A stretch of 64,000 bases of DNA from Sacculina carcini (Eukaryota; Arthropoda; Thecostraca; Sacculinidae): positions 9,624,449 to 9,688,448 of the forward strand of contig OU696571.1 in assembly GCA_916048095.2 (NCBI GenBank), written 5' to 3'. The notes under the pieces are model-generated. The model did not search any database and was not told the origin of the DNA. It saw only the letters and a program-made list of their open reading frames with translations. A program made the position numbers and the translations under genes. Shown here one piece after another: positions 22,640-33,739 of this stretch. Every line of letters starts with the position of its first letter. Position 1 is the stretch's first letter.

Positions 22640-23340
22640 CTTGAGTCTTGTTCTCTTGAGTCTTGAGTCTTATTAATTGTATATTTATTCATATTTATTG
22701 TTATTTATTCATGCTTATTGTTATTTATTCATGCTTATTGTTATTTATTTTCTATTTATTTATATTTATTCCTATTTATATATATATATATATATACTCT
22801 CTATTTATTACTATTTATTATTGGTTGTTGTTATTTATTAAATTATACTTCTACTCAGTGTTGGCTGTTGTTGTTTATTGAATCATATTTATTGTTGTTG
22901 CTGTTTATTGAGTCATATTTATTGTTGTTGTTGTTTGTTGAATCATATTTATTGTTGTTGCTGTTTATTGAATCATATTTATTGTTGTTGTTGTTTATTG
23001 AATCATATTTATTGTTGTTGCTGTTTATTGAATCATATTTATTGTTTTTGTTGTTTATTGAATCATATTTATTGGTGTTATTGTTTATTGAATCATATTT
23101 ATTTGTGTTGTTGTTACTTATTGAATCATATTTATGTTTATTGTTGGATGTTTCTTATTGAATCATATGTATTGTTCTTGATTGTTATTTATTACTTATT
23201 TATTAGTATTTATTCTTATTTATTGATGGCTGTTATTTACTGAATCACATATTTATTGTTGATTGTTATTATTTATTGAGGAACGTGGGCGGTGTGACAT
23301 TATGGATTGTTATCGGATGATGGTTTATTATTTATTGTTA
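22640..23340. repeat. TTATT-rich DNA with a 30-bp minisatellite
   Basis: 22860-23130 holds about nine copies of a 30-bp unit (attgttgttg-tgtttattgaatcatattt). It is flanked by irregular tatttattg repeats from 22680 to 23340. Because 30 is divisible by three all frames stay open, giving false repetitive ORFs. Confidence 0.9.
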
Positions 23341-23578
23341 TTTATTTATTATTTTCTTTCCAACTCTCTTTCTAGACTATTTTCTCTTCGAACTCTCTTT
23401 CTCTCTTAATCTTTTGGGCGCTTCCGGTACATGGGGCCACCTTAGGGTGGTAATAGTGCTAGCACTCTTCCCATGCTACTGGATTTGCCTGTAATTAATA
23501 ATAATAATAATAATAATAAATACTTCACCTGAGTATTTTAGGTATCCTGGTAGTAGTCAACTTTGGAGCCAATGTCAG
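23341..23578 (+). mobile_element. Possible LINE 3' end with (TAA)n tail
   Basis: 23420-23500 is a compact non-coding block (ttccggtacatggggccacc, tgctagcactcttccc) ending in (aat)n at 23495-23520, which looks like a retroposon 3' end. It could be the tail of the LINE remnants at 21-22.5 kb. Tentative. Confidence 0.4.
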
Positions 23579-23640
23579 TGTGGTGTATAATTGCGTTGGA
23601 AATATGTATCTAGTGGGCTTTACATGTGTGTGTGCGTATC

Positions 23641-23670
<30 letters not shown>
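23579..23670 (+). mobile_element. Gypsy-like 5' LTR, piece 1 of 3
   Basis: TGTGGTGTATAATTGCG and the following bases match the first ~90 bases of the complete 3' LTR at 53637, up to its first (GT)n run, with few differences. The match stops inside the GT run where LINE-A begins. The rest of the same LTR follows at 28774 and 47763 in order and orientation. Confidence 0.85.
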
Positions 23671-23675
<5 letters not shown>

Positions 23676-23690
23676 TGTAAGATGTAAGAT

Positions 23691-24880
23691 GTATATTTGT
23701 CAACATCATCAGTATTATATCAGTACATACATATTATATCAGTTTTTTTTTCATTTCACGTTGACTATGCCCAATAAGCCTATGGCTTCTTTTAGGGCAT
23801 GCTCAGTAACACAATATTGTGACAATGTACAGTACGTCTAAATAACACTTCTAGCATTCATACATTCGTACACAAAATTCCTACCGCGAACATTCATACA
23901 TTCCTACCGCGAACATTCATAGATTCGCACATTCTTACCGCGAACATTCATACATGCACACATACATACACACACACATTCGTACTACGAACATTCATAC
24001 GTTCATACACACACATCCCCACTACGAACATTAGTACATTCATACGCACATTTATACTACGAGCATTCATCCATTCATAAAAACTCATTCCTACTTCGAA
24101 CATTAATTCATTCATACAAACCCACATTCATGCTACGAACATTCATACATCCATACATACATACATTCATGCATTCATTAATATTCACGTTCATGCTACA
24201 GACATTCATTCACACAGATATTCGTTCATCAATAGCAATACAGTGAACATTCGCTCTACAAAGCTCATATAAACATGAAATCATTTTGCAAACTTCCAGA
24301 TTCAACTGAACGCATACTACAAATGCAGTATGCGTTCACACACAGGTAGTAGCGTGATTCACACACACGCATGATTCACATGTTTCATTCCGCCATATCA
24401 TATGGTGGTCCCGCGCATGTGTCGCGTGACTCGGCGGCCAGAGTTGGCGCTATTTACACCACTGGGAGATCGTGTTTCACCTTCGGAACTGCTTGTCGCC
24501 TAGCAACACTTGATACTGAAATAACACACAGATTCTGCACTCGCTATCTGTGCAACGTATCTATATTGAATGGTGTGACCCGGTGAGTGAGTCATTCTAG
24601 CGTGAGTAATGCTGTCACGCTGCAGCGTGCAGACGTATCGCATTCCTACATATTTTTGTTTGTGCTAAAGCCTCCATTCATACATTCTTTCGTTCTACTA
24701 CACTCATACACACATTCATTCATACTATCTTCGTACAAAATCCGTTTCTTCACACTTCTTCACACAACATTCATTCATCCATTCTTTCTCACTATGATAA
24801 TCATTCCTACATTCATTCACGCTATGACATTCATTTATACATTCTTCTTGATCTAACATTTGTTCCTACGCACATGCCCG
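23691..24880 (-). other. LINE-A 3' region
   Basis: Non-coding. Contains an irregular tandem array of cattcatac/taccgcgaa units (about 23850-24230) and further attcat repeats near 24670-24860. No frame with recognised motifs. A separate small insertion cannot be excluded at 24290-24640, where composition is richer in GC. Confidence 0.5.
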
Positions 24881-26911
24881 TTACAACGTGTTGTTAAGTA
24901 GATTTTTTGAGAGTTTGAGTTTGAATGTGTAATAATTTCCTTGTGTTATTAACAGTTTGATTTCCGTAGGTAATGTATTGAAACACCTTGGTGCAAACTG
25001 GAAGATGCTGTTTTTGAATAGTTCTGTCCTGAAGGGGGGCACGTGTATGTCTGTTGTGTTAGCTCTGGTGTTCCTGCCGTGTTCCACAAAAGTGAAGAGT
25101 GATCGTGAATTAAACGTTTTGTATAATAGCAGTATTGAGTAGAATTTGTGTATGTTGCTTACATCCATGATATGTTTCTCTGTATAAATATTTCTAACTG
25201 AATCAAATATATTTAGAAAGTATATACACCTAAAGAATTTGTTCTGTGCTATGGCCAGTGGTTTGGTGAGCGATGGCCAGGTACTGGCCCACAGCGATAT
25301 GCAGTATGTAAGGTGGGGATAGAACAGCGAGTAGTAAAGCATATGCATAATGTCTGTTGTCAGATTATGTCGGATGCGGTACATTATGCCTGTAATTTTA
25401 GATAACTTTGTACATACATGGCTGATCTGATGCTTCCAGTTCAAGTTTTCATCAATGTATAGGCCCAAAAACTTGGTGTTCGTGGCAATATCTATTGCTT
25501 GATCGTTTATTGTTATCGGAGGTAAACTGGTCTCAATTGATCTGTTTTTGAAAAGTATACATTTAGTTTTGTTCGTGTTTAGTTTCAGTTTGTTTACCTT
25601 GGTCCATTCGTGAATTAATCCAAGTTCTCTTTCAAGGGTAGAACGTAACGACTCTATGCTTTTCTGTTTTGCCAGTAAAGTGATATCATCGGCGTACACT
25701 GTATAGTGAAATTCGGAGCTGACGTTCGTAATGTCATTGATGTAGATTGTAAATAGTATAGGTCCCAGTATAGACCCCTGTGGAACCCCTCTTCTTATTT
25801 GTTCAACAGATGATGTTTGATCATTACAGCAGACGTATTGCTGGCGGTTCTTGAGATAACTCTTGAACAAGTTGAGACATGAGCCTCTCAGTCCCATATG
25901 TTCCAGCTTGCAAAATAGAATATCATGATTAAGGGTATCGAACGCTTTTGATAGGTCAATGAATATGCCAGCTACTAGTTCTTTTTCTTCTAGACCTTTG
26001 TAGGCTGCATTCACAAAATCTAGTACAGCTAGTTCTGTTGATCGATTTTTCCTAAATCCAAATTGTGCTTTTGTTAGTATGTCGTATTTTTCCAGATATG
26101 AAGTCAGTCTATAGCATATGACTTTCTCGAAAATTTTACTCAAGGCAGGTAAATTTGAGATGGGTCTGTAATTTAAAATGCTTGCTTCGTCCCCCGATTT
26201 GTGTATTGGCAATACTTTGGCTATTTTAAGTTTGTCCGGGAAAACTCCCTCTTTGAGGCATAGATTTAGAATATGTGTCAATGGTAGTGCTATTATATTT
26301 GCTGTCATGATCAATAATTTTGGCGGTATTTCATCGTGTCCGGGAGAATTTGAGGTGATTCCTTTGATTATTTTCAGTACTTCGAGGATGTGCGTAGGAG
26401 CCATGAACATTGAGAAATTTTTAGAATGTCCGAGATACTGTTTGTGCTTATGGTCCATGCACTGTGTACTTTCATCAATCGGATTGTTCAAGAAATGTGC
26501 ATTGAACTTATCGGCCAAATTTGTGCAAGTTGGGTCAGTGTTTATTGTTGGTGATTTTTTAGTGTTTCTACCCATGAGCGACCTCAAAACTTGCCATTGT
26601 TTCTTTGAGTCCTTATAGCATTCAATGAGCTTATCTTTGAAATATTTGTTCTTTGCTGCCCTCAACGTCATTGTGAGAATGTTTCGATATTTCGTGTAGT
26701 AGCTTCTGTAGGTTGTTGGCCAAATCTTGCTGAGCCGTTTGAGTCTATTTTTTTCTTGTATTGATTTTCTGAGAGAAGGCGTGATGTGCGGACTTGTTGC
26801 TATTTTGTTGTTATATTTAATTTCTTTTTGAGGGAACTCTTTATTAAACTCAGCTGTGAACTTGACGTAAAATATGTCAAAAGATTCGCCAGCATTATTA
26901 GAGGCCAGCAC
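24881..26911 (-). CDS. LINE-A ORF2, reverse transcriptase part
   Basis: RT-bearing part of ORF2, 676 residues with no internal stop. Seen in order: GHDEIPPKLL (fingers), LNYRPISNLPALSKIFEKVI, LTKAQFGFRKNRSTELAVLDF, motif A GIFIDLSKAFDTLNHDIL, motif B RRGVPQGSILGPILFTIYIN, the catalytic box YTVYADDITLLAKQ (25685-25696), motif D KVNKLKLNTNKTKCILF, motif E FLGLYIDENLNWKHQI, then thumb and a C-terminal PRCFNTLPTEIK block. All RT catalytic residues are present. The upstream endonuclease lies in other frames (26932-27186 and 27319-27816). A T run near 26972-26985 is a likely site of one frameshift. The CR1/jockey group is the best fit; the exact clade needs a phylogeny. Confidence 0.9.
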   Translation of the reverse strand: MLASNNAGESFDIFYVKFTAEFNKEFPQKEIKYNNKIATSPHITPSLRKSIQEKNRLKRLSKIWPTTYRSYYTKYRNILTMTLRAAKNKYFKDKLIECYKDSKKQWQVLRSLMGRNTKKSPTINTDPTCTNLADKFNAHFLNNPIDESTQCMDHKHKQYLGHSKNFSMFMAPTHILEVLKIIKGITSNSPGHDEIPPKLLIMTANIIALPLTHILNLCLKEGVFPDKLKIAKVLPIHKSGDEASILNYRPISNLPALSKIFEKVICYRLTSYLEKYDILTKAQFGFRKNRSTELAVLDFVNAAYKGLEEKELVAGIFIDLSKAFDTLNHDILFCKLEHMGLRGSCLNLFKSYLKNRQQYVCCNDQTSSVEQIRRGVPQGSILGPILFTIYINDITNVSSEFHYTVYADDITLLAKQKSIESLRSTLERELGLIHEWTKVNKLKLNTNKTKCILFKNRSIETSLPPITINDQAIDIATNTKFLGLYIDENLNWKHQISHVCTKLSKITGIMYRIRHNLTTDIMHMLYYSLFYPHLTYCISLWASTWPSLTKPLAIAQNKFFRCIYFLNIFDSVRNIYTEKHIMDVSNIHKFYSILLLYKTFNSRSLFTFVEHGRNTRANTTDIHVPPFRTELFKNSIFQFAPRCFNTLPTEIKLLITQGNYYTFKLKLSKNLLNNTL

Positions 26912-26931
26912 TTCACTCCAATCGACTTGTT

Positions 26932-27816
26932 CTATTTTTCCGATGAAAGCTTGTGTATTGACAGCGTTGATATTTTTTTTTTTTTATATAATGGTGGTTC
27001 AACTGTTTTTCCGTGGTGATTCCATTGCGCCATAACAGGATAATGATCAGTTATATCTACTTCAATGATACCATTTCTAATGTTGTTATCTATTTGACTT
27101 GTCCATATATGATCGATCAGCGTTGACGAGTGGTCTGTTATCCTGGTAGGTCCTGTTATCATCGGAAAGAGAGAGAACGAGTACATGAGATTAATAAACG
27201 ATACATTATATTATGTCGGGTTCAGCAAGTCAATGTTTAGATCTCCGCATATAATTATGTTCTTGTATTGTTTAGTATTTCTTATTCTCGTTAATGTGTC
27301 GTGCATATGTTCATGAAATTATTGCATGTTTCCGCCGGGTGGTCGATATGCGCAGATATATATAGATTTTTGCTGTTTGTCCTGCACCTCTAGACATAAA
27401 GTTTCCAGGTATGGTCTTAATATTGTCAAGTCCTCTATGAGTTGAGCTGAGTAAAAATTGTCCATATAAACAGCAATTCCACCTCCGTGTACATTTCTCG
27501 AATTTGTATACATTTTATATCCAGCTATTTTGTACAGTGATGCATTCTCGCCGTTTAGTCTTGTTTCGTTCAATCCGATAATATTGGCTTTGAATGGGCA
27601 CTCTGAAATAATTTCATCTAAAAACTGTTGGAAATTTCTCGCCATTGACCTGATATTAAAATTCAGTATGGTGAAAGTTTTCATAGAATTTTTAGTTAGA
27701 TTTTGTGGTGTAACATACTCTGTTTTGGGTATTATGTTGTGTTTCATAAATTCTTCTACATCGCCTTTCAAGTGTTTGTTAGTGGTTTGATGTATTTGAA
27801 ATTCTATGGTGTTCAT
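26932..27816 (-). pseudogene. LINE-A ORF2, apurinic-type endonuclease, frameshifted
   Basis: N-terminal endonuclease that would nick the target DNA. 27816-27319 carries FTILNFNIRSMARNFQQFL (first Asn strand), NIIGLNETRLNGENASLY (catalytic Glu), NVHGGGIAVYMD and SIYICAYRPPGGN (Tyr strand). The next part continues in another frame at 27186-26932 with TRITDHSSTLIDHIWTS and DITDHYPVMAQW (the Asp-His end of the domain). About 130 bp between 27319 and 27186 contains the frame change. It directly precedes the RT frame. Confidence 0.8.
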
Positions 27817-27875
27817 GTTGGTGATTTAGTGTAAATATAGTTATATGTTGTTCTGAAAAATAGTTGGCTAGATTT

Positions 27876-28715
27876 TTAGGCCTTATCTGATGTTTGACGG
27901 CGTTCCCGTCTCTGTCGCTGTCCACCATTCTTGACACCGACAGCCGTGTTCGCCGTTGCAGCCACCGTCTCTGCGCTGGCTCTGCTGTTTGTGGTCTTGT
28001 CGATTTGCTTGCGGGTGTCAACGTTTATCACAACGCTGCTGCTCGCGTTCTGTGGCCGGTCGATCACAATCAGCCTGGTATTTCTGAAAAAAGCAATCTT
28101 GCCTTCGGCTCTTGCTTTTTTCATTTCTGGTATTTGACTGTTGATGATTTTCATTGATGCTGGGCAAAGATCATTATTGAGGTAGATCTTGGTCCCCTTC
28201 AGTTTTTTGGCGTTCCTCATGACCGCCTCCTTGTATGTCATGTTGTCCAGACTTGCGATGATGGTCCGTTTTGCTTCGCTGTTTCGCGGTCCCATTCGCT
28301 TCGCATGTTTCACTGTCACCGGCGGCAGTTGTAATTTGTCGGTGATCAGTTTTTTCACGAGCTCGGCTGTGTGCTCGTGCGTCTCATTATCCTCCTCCGG
28401 CAGTCCGCTGATCTTGATGTTTTGTCGTCTCTGCTGATCTTCCTGGTAATTCATCCTCTTTTCATGCTCATCGAGCGTGTTCTGCAGACGGGCAATATTC
28501 TGCTGCTGCTCTTGAATGACTTTTTGGGCGCTTGTATGCTCCCTTTTCATATCCGCGAGTTCAGCTTGCGAATACTCCAAGCTTCCTGTTAAGTCAGGGA
28601 CTTTCTCCTCTAGTCTGTTCACTCGATCTTTGAATTGTTCCGTGACAATATCAAGCGCTCGGTGAAACACATCGCTCTGCGATTCGATGAGTAATTTGAC
28701 CGCAGCTACGTCCAT
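27876..28715 (-). CDS. LINE-A ORF1 RNA-binding protein
   Basis: ORF1 of a non-LTR retrotransposon, expected to coat the element RNA. The first ATG is at 28715 (MDVAAVKLLIESQSDVFHRA); an upstream TTG frame extends to 28742. Residues about 15-95 are a long heptad-rich coiled coil (VNRLEEKVPDLTGSLEYSQ, IQEQQQNIARLQNTLDEHEK). An RRM-like and C-terminal domain follow: RRQNIKISGLPEEDNETHEH, KHAKRMGPRN, KRTIIASLDNMTYKEAVMRN, IYLNNDLCPASMKIINSQIP. The tail is basic. This is the layout of L1/CR1-type ORF1 proteins (coiled coil, RRM, C-terminal domain). It is open throughout. ORF2 starts about 60 bp downstream. Confidence 0.85.
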   Translation of the reverse strand: MDVAAVKLLIESQSDVFHRALDIVTEQFKDRVNRLEEKVPDLTGSLEYSQAELADMKREHTSAQKVIQEQQQNIARLQNTLDEHEKRMNYQEDQQRRQNIKISGLPEEDNETHEHTAELVKKLITDKLQLPPVTVKHAKRMGPRNSEAKRTIIASLDNMTYKEAVMRNAKKLKGTKIYLNNDLCPASMKIINSQIPEMKKARAEGKIAFFRNTRLIVIDRPQNASSSVVINVDTRKQIDKTTNSRASAETVAATANTAVGVKNGGQRQRRERRQTSDKA

Positions 28716-28770
28716 TGTTCCAAAAATTTGCGCACGAGCCAACCACGTCCGTTCACTGTCACTGTCTAAT

Positions 28771-28773
<3 letters not shown>

Positions 28774-28838
<65 letters not shown>

Positions 28839-28905
28839 CGATCGCGATCGCTTGTGAGTGTACACATGCTGGCATGGTCTGTAGTGGAATCAAAAGGTGT
28901 GTGTG
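28774..28905 (+). mobile_element. Gypsy-like 5' LTR, piece 2 of 3
   Basis: Begins with (GT)n at 28774-28836, then matches the 3' LTR at about 53753-53825: gcgatcg, gcttgtgagtgtacacatg, ctggcatggtctgtagtgg, and aatcaaaaggtgtgtgtg. It stops inside the second GT run, where LINE-B begins. Confidence 0.85.
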
Positions 28906-29106
28906 AAAGAAAGAAACATGTATTGGCGCTCAGACTGTTAGTATGGAGCGCTGCTCCAATTCACAATACATAATATACTATATACATCGCAAATATATAC
29001 AAAATATCAATATAAAACAGTATTAGTTTGAAAATCCATAAAATGTCCTTATCAGCAGTGCATACGATCATATCAAAGACCATGCAAGGTCCATCGCAAT
29101 TGGTTA
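28906..29106 (-). other. LINE-B 3' region
   Basis: About 200 bp after the ORF2 stop, AT-rich, with a short gaaagaaagaaac tail (plus strand) at the junction with the LTR. No gene. Confidence 0.55.
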
Positions 29107-32100
29107 TCATGCAACGCACATTTTGAAGCATTCATCGAAAAATTTTGCAAGGTTTTTCATAACATCAATGTTTTTGCACTTCATCAATTTGACAAATTTG
29201 TATTGCGCTTGCACTTGCCAGTATTGTTCCGGTATATATTTTGTCCTCAGTTGTACTATAGTCGGGTTCTGACACTGTATCATCATGTGGTACTCGTCTC
29301 CAATTCTGTTATCATTGCACAAGTCACAGTATCGTTGATGTCGTGGTGTCCCACTGTAGCGGCCTCTAGTCACTGCCAGCCGGTGATTACCTGTCCTTAT
29401 TTTTGTTAAATATATCCGATCTTGTTTATTGAGTTTAATTAGGTAATCTTCCAACTCGTAAGTCGTCTTATATAGTCTATAATTACAGCACAACGTTTTA
29501 CTTGCCATATTCGAATACCATTGGTTAATCCATATATCTTTGAGTTTTCTTTTAACCATATGCATTGTCCTAACGGGATTATATATATTCTGTAGTGTCC
29601 ATAAGCTGCACAGTCCGCACTCATTACAAATGTTGCGTATATACAATAACCACGGTGCAACGTATGTTCCGTCGTTGAACATCTTAAGTAGGCAATTATA
29701 CATTATATAACTGAGTTTTGTGTTTTTACCAGATATTATGCGAATCCAGTAGTTGAATGCCATACTTTTTAAATAGATCTCTATGGGGTATATTCCAGTT
29801 TCACCATATACCATATCATTGCATGCCCTCTTATGAACAAATAAAATGTGCTTCAGAAACTTGGTTTGTAGCAGCTCGATTTCTCTTATTGCCTCGCTTG
29901 CCCACACTTCGCACCCATATGTCAGTATCGGCATGATCATACTTTTGTACATTTGCAACTGTATATCTACTGGTAAACTGTGTTTACGAATTGTTCCGAT
30001 AACACTATACATGGCCTTTGTGGCTCTTTCTGTAAGATCCAATTGACCTTTCCTGAATTTGCCATTATAATTGAATATTATTCCCAGGTACTTATATTCA
30101 TCGACCACTTCTATTGTGTCGTCATTCAGTCTGAAATCGAGCCAGTCTGGTTGAGTCTTGGCCTTACTGAAAACAACTATTTTAGTTTTATTAGTATTTA
30201 TTTTCAGTTTCCATCTGTCACAGTAATCTTGTAGTGAATTCATTGCTTTTTTCATTTGTTGTTCATCTTCAGCCAAAATTACAGTGTCATCCGCGCACAT
30301 CAGTATCATGACTTCAAGACATCTGTCTAGCATTTCATCGACAAATTCGATGAAAGTACAACCATCTTTGAGCAATTTATCCTCCATATCTCTCACATAT
30401 AATGCAAATAATAATGGGGACAGATTTTCACCTTGTCGAATACCCATATTAACACGGAAACATTTTGACAACCCTTTGTCCAACGACACACATGATTCCA
30501 CATTTTTGTACATACTACGAACAATATTAAAAATTTTACCTTTCACATTAGCTTGCACCAGCTTATACCACAAACCATTCCTCCACACTGTGTCAAATGC
30601 TTTTTGATAATCAACAAAAAGGCAGAAAAGTTTTTTCTTGTGAAGATCTCTATTACATTTTTTACAAGAAAAATGTGATCCAGCGTTGAGTATCCTCTTC
30701 TGAAGCCAGTTTGTGTTTCTCCTATCAGGGCACATTCTTCTGCATATTTGCACAGTCTATCATTGATTATTGACGTGAACAATTTGCCAAGACAGCTCAG
30801 TAGAGTAATTCCTCGATTACTGTTTGGGTTGCTAATGTTGCCTTTATTCTTGTATATTGGGATAATTATTCCAGTGGACCAGTATGACGGGAACACCCCA
30901 TCATCCAGTACCTTGTTGAAAAAGCCAGCATACAATGAACGAAATATATCTTTTGTATTCTTTATGTACTCGTTAGTAATGTTGTCGATTCCCGGTGATT
31001 TGCCATTTTTTAACTTATTGATACAAGCAATTACTTCCTCTGGGGTTATTCGCTCGTCTAGAAAAGAATTTTCGCAATCATCAGCTATGTGAGAATGGAC
31101 ATCGTCATGATAATCGTCTCCTAAATTTTCCCCTGTCAGCAAGTCCTTAAAATGTTCATAAAACTCCATCAATGATACCGCGCATTCCTCTTTTGGTCGC
31201 GAATTTCTCAGTATTCTCCAATAGTCCTTAGGGTTTTCCTTTTCGGCATTTCTTAATCGCGAGACGATTTGGATGGACCTTTGTTCTTTGACCCGGTAAA
31301 TTTCTTGCTTATATTTTCTGCTCATCAGCTTCAATTGTTCTAGTGTATCATTGGTCTTTAATTTATTGTCTATTTTTAGCACTATGGTATTTTTTCTTTG
31401 TATCAGACATCTATCATCATATCCATATATGCATGCACCGTTACTCTGTTTTGTGTGTTTCCTCATTGATTTGACGGGAAATGTTTTTCTAGCCGGCTCG
31501 AGAAGCAGTTTTTGTATTGAATTATTTATCTCATCTATTGTCAGAGAAGACATGTTAGCAAATATATTGTTGACAGATTCAGCACATACATTCTGTCTGT
31601 ACATTTCTACTTTATCAGCTGTCCACCTACCTGGTCTGACGTTTTCTAGTTCATATGTGTTTGATTCAGATTTCTGGTATTGATCATCCGTTGACGTTTT
31701 AATCTTCCATTTCACATTAATCAAAACTGTGACCCCACAGTGCACATCAGAAATCAAAGGATCAAAATCAAGTACTCTGAATCCAGATATCATATTCAGA
31801 ATGTGGTATGTTCCCATTATGTAGTCAACAGTTGTTTTGAATGTGGTTGTAGCCTTTCCAACACCGTAATCATCATCTACTCTTCCGTTTAATATGATTA
31901 CTCTATTATTTTTACATATTTTTAACAATTTTTTCCCATAATAGCTCCTATCAGCATTTTGATCTTCGTTGAATCTCTCCACAGAAATGTTATACGCTTT
32001 CATTGTTTCTTCAACATCTATTTGATAATCATTATCACTCCCACAATCAGCTATATCTGAGCGAACACCAGTGTGTGCATTAAAATCGTCGCATATTATG

Positions 32101-32195
32101 TGTCTGCAGTCCGCATTTGAGAGCAAAAAATCATATAATTCATCAAAGTGATTTACTTTGCCATATCTAGAATGACTTGGAGGTATATACATACA
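29107..32195 (-). pseudogene. LINE-B ORF2: distal endonuclease, RT and zinc knuckle
   Basis: 32192-30543 begins MYIPPSHSRYG in the endonuclease, then shows HIICDDFNAHTG, TTVDYIMG and ISDVHCGV (catalytic Asp-His pair). A linker follows, then the RT fingers GKSPGIDNITNEYI and RGITLLSCLGKLF, and ETQTGFRRGYSTLDHIFL. A frameshift near 30.63 kb moves the frame to 30753-29107. There: motif A LFVDYQKAFDTVW, motif B MGIRQGENLSPLLFALYV, the catalytic box MCADDTVIL (Cys replacing the usual Tyr), KINTNKTKIVVF, DEYKYLGIIFNYNGKF. Near the end is a C-x2-C-x8-H-x4-C knuckle, CDLCNDNRIGDEYHMMIQC. One frameshift here and one stop in the proximal part disable the copy. Clade not assigned. Confidence 0.85.
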
Positions 32196-32299
32196 TCTAT
32201 ATATATAAAAGAGATCCTCTGTGTGTGTGTGTGTGTAAGTGTGTGTCTGTGTGTCTGTCCAACCCTCCTTGGTCCATTTTCTATCAGCTATTATTTGGC

Positions 32300-33600
32300 C
32301 ACCACTTGGCCTACCCGCTAACGATTTATACCATCACGTTGGAAATTTTCTTGTCTACACTTTAGATTAAATTTTAAATTTCAAAAATAAAATCAAAAAA
32401 AGTTATAGCGGTGAAAAAACAAAATGAACCCTGAAAAATGCGAAAATTTTGGTCAATTTTCTGAAGACTACTCCTCCTAAACCAGCAATGGCACAACTAT
32501 ACAAATTATACCACTGTGTAGACAATTTTCTGTTCTACTCAACGAATTATAACTTATACCCAAAAATTAAATATGAAACATGTAAAATGGAAAAAAATCA
32601 ATCTACATTCAAAATTTTATTTAAACTTCACTCGTCTGATTTTCTATACTTTTTTCTCTATTTCTCAAAACCTAATAATCACACATCTAAATAAATAATA
32701 CCATCATGCTGGGAATTGTGTTTGCTACATCACGGTATAATTTTTAATTTTCCAAAGTGTATTAAAAAAAAGTTACGGCGGTGTGAAGTGTAAATGACAA
32801 AAAAGCAAAAAGGCAAAATTAGCACACTAAAACGTGAATATTTTGGTCAATATTCAATTATCCATTCCTCATACACCAGCAATATTACAGCTATAAAAAT
32901 TGTACTATTGTGTAGATAATCCTGTGTTCTACAAGAAAAGGTATAATTTATACCCACAAATGATACAAAAAACGTGTAAAATTGGCAAAATTCTTAAATA
33001 CATCCAAAATTACACTTGAACACCGGGAGACTAAAATTAATTAATTTTTCTACTATTTCTCAGTAACTATTTGTTATACATAAAAATAAATTATACCATC
33101 GTGCTAGAAATCTTGTTTTCTACAATACGGTATAATTCTTAATTTTCCAAAGTGTATCTGAAGGAAGTTACGGCGGTGTAAACTCAAAAGGACATATTGC
33201 CAATTTGACAGCTATTATGCGCACTTGCGATTACACAGGAATATACTACTGTGTAGAGAATTTTGTGTTCTACAAGCAAAGGTATAATTTATACCCACAA
33301 ATGATACAAAAAACGTGTAAAATTGGCAAAATTCTCAAATACATCCAAAATTACACTTGAACACCGGGCGACTAAAATTAATTCATTTTTCTACTATTTC
33401 TCAGTAACTATTTGTTATACATAAAAATAAATTATACCATCGTGCTAGAAATCTTGTTTTCTACAATACGGTATAATTTTTAATTTTCCAAAGGGTATCT
33501 GAAGGAAGTTACGGCGGTGTAAAGTCAAAAGGACATATTGGCAATTTGACAGCTATTATGCGCACTTGCGATTACACAGGAATATACACCGATTAAATTT
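32300..33600 (+). repeat. Satellite A block, Helitron copy 1
   Basis: Diverged first copies, then regular 341-bp units marked by caccggg at 33021 and 33362. Each unit contains ggtataatttatacc palindromes and the phrase ttacggcggtgt. Confidence 0.85.
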
Positions 33601-33739
33601 CACTGAAGCCCAATCACAATTAGGAATGCATCATATTATCTCCAAGCATGGATGGTGTGTTTTTTTTGCGTACAGTGTAATTAATGCTACACTATACTGA
33701 ATAGAAAGTCTTTATTGTCCTCAATATTTACACATCAAA

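Larger units (their letters stand above)
23671..28773 (-). mobile_element. LINE-A: near-complete CR1/jockey-group non-LTR retrotransposon
   Basis: About 5.1 kb on the minus strand. The 5' end is near 28773, then ORF1, ORF2 with endonuclease and RT, a 1.2-kb 3' region, and a terminal tail of taagatg units (plus strand, 23671-23690). Both ends touch GT runs (23650-23670 and 28774-28836) that form one run in the intact 3' LTR at 53.7 kb, so it inserted within a microsatellite of the LTR. The 3' region at 23850-24230 contains irregular acattcatac repeats. ORF2 carries a few frameshifts, but the RT is open for 676 codons, so the copy is young. Confidence 0.85.

Noticed and set aside
22718-23243. 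Long repetitive frames giving ESYLLLLLF- or NHIYCCCCL-type peptides
   Set aside because: The 30-bp minisatellite keeps all frames open; no signal of a real protein.
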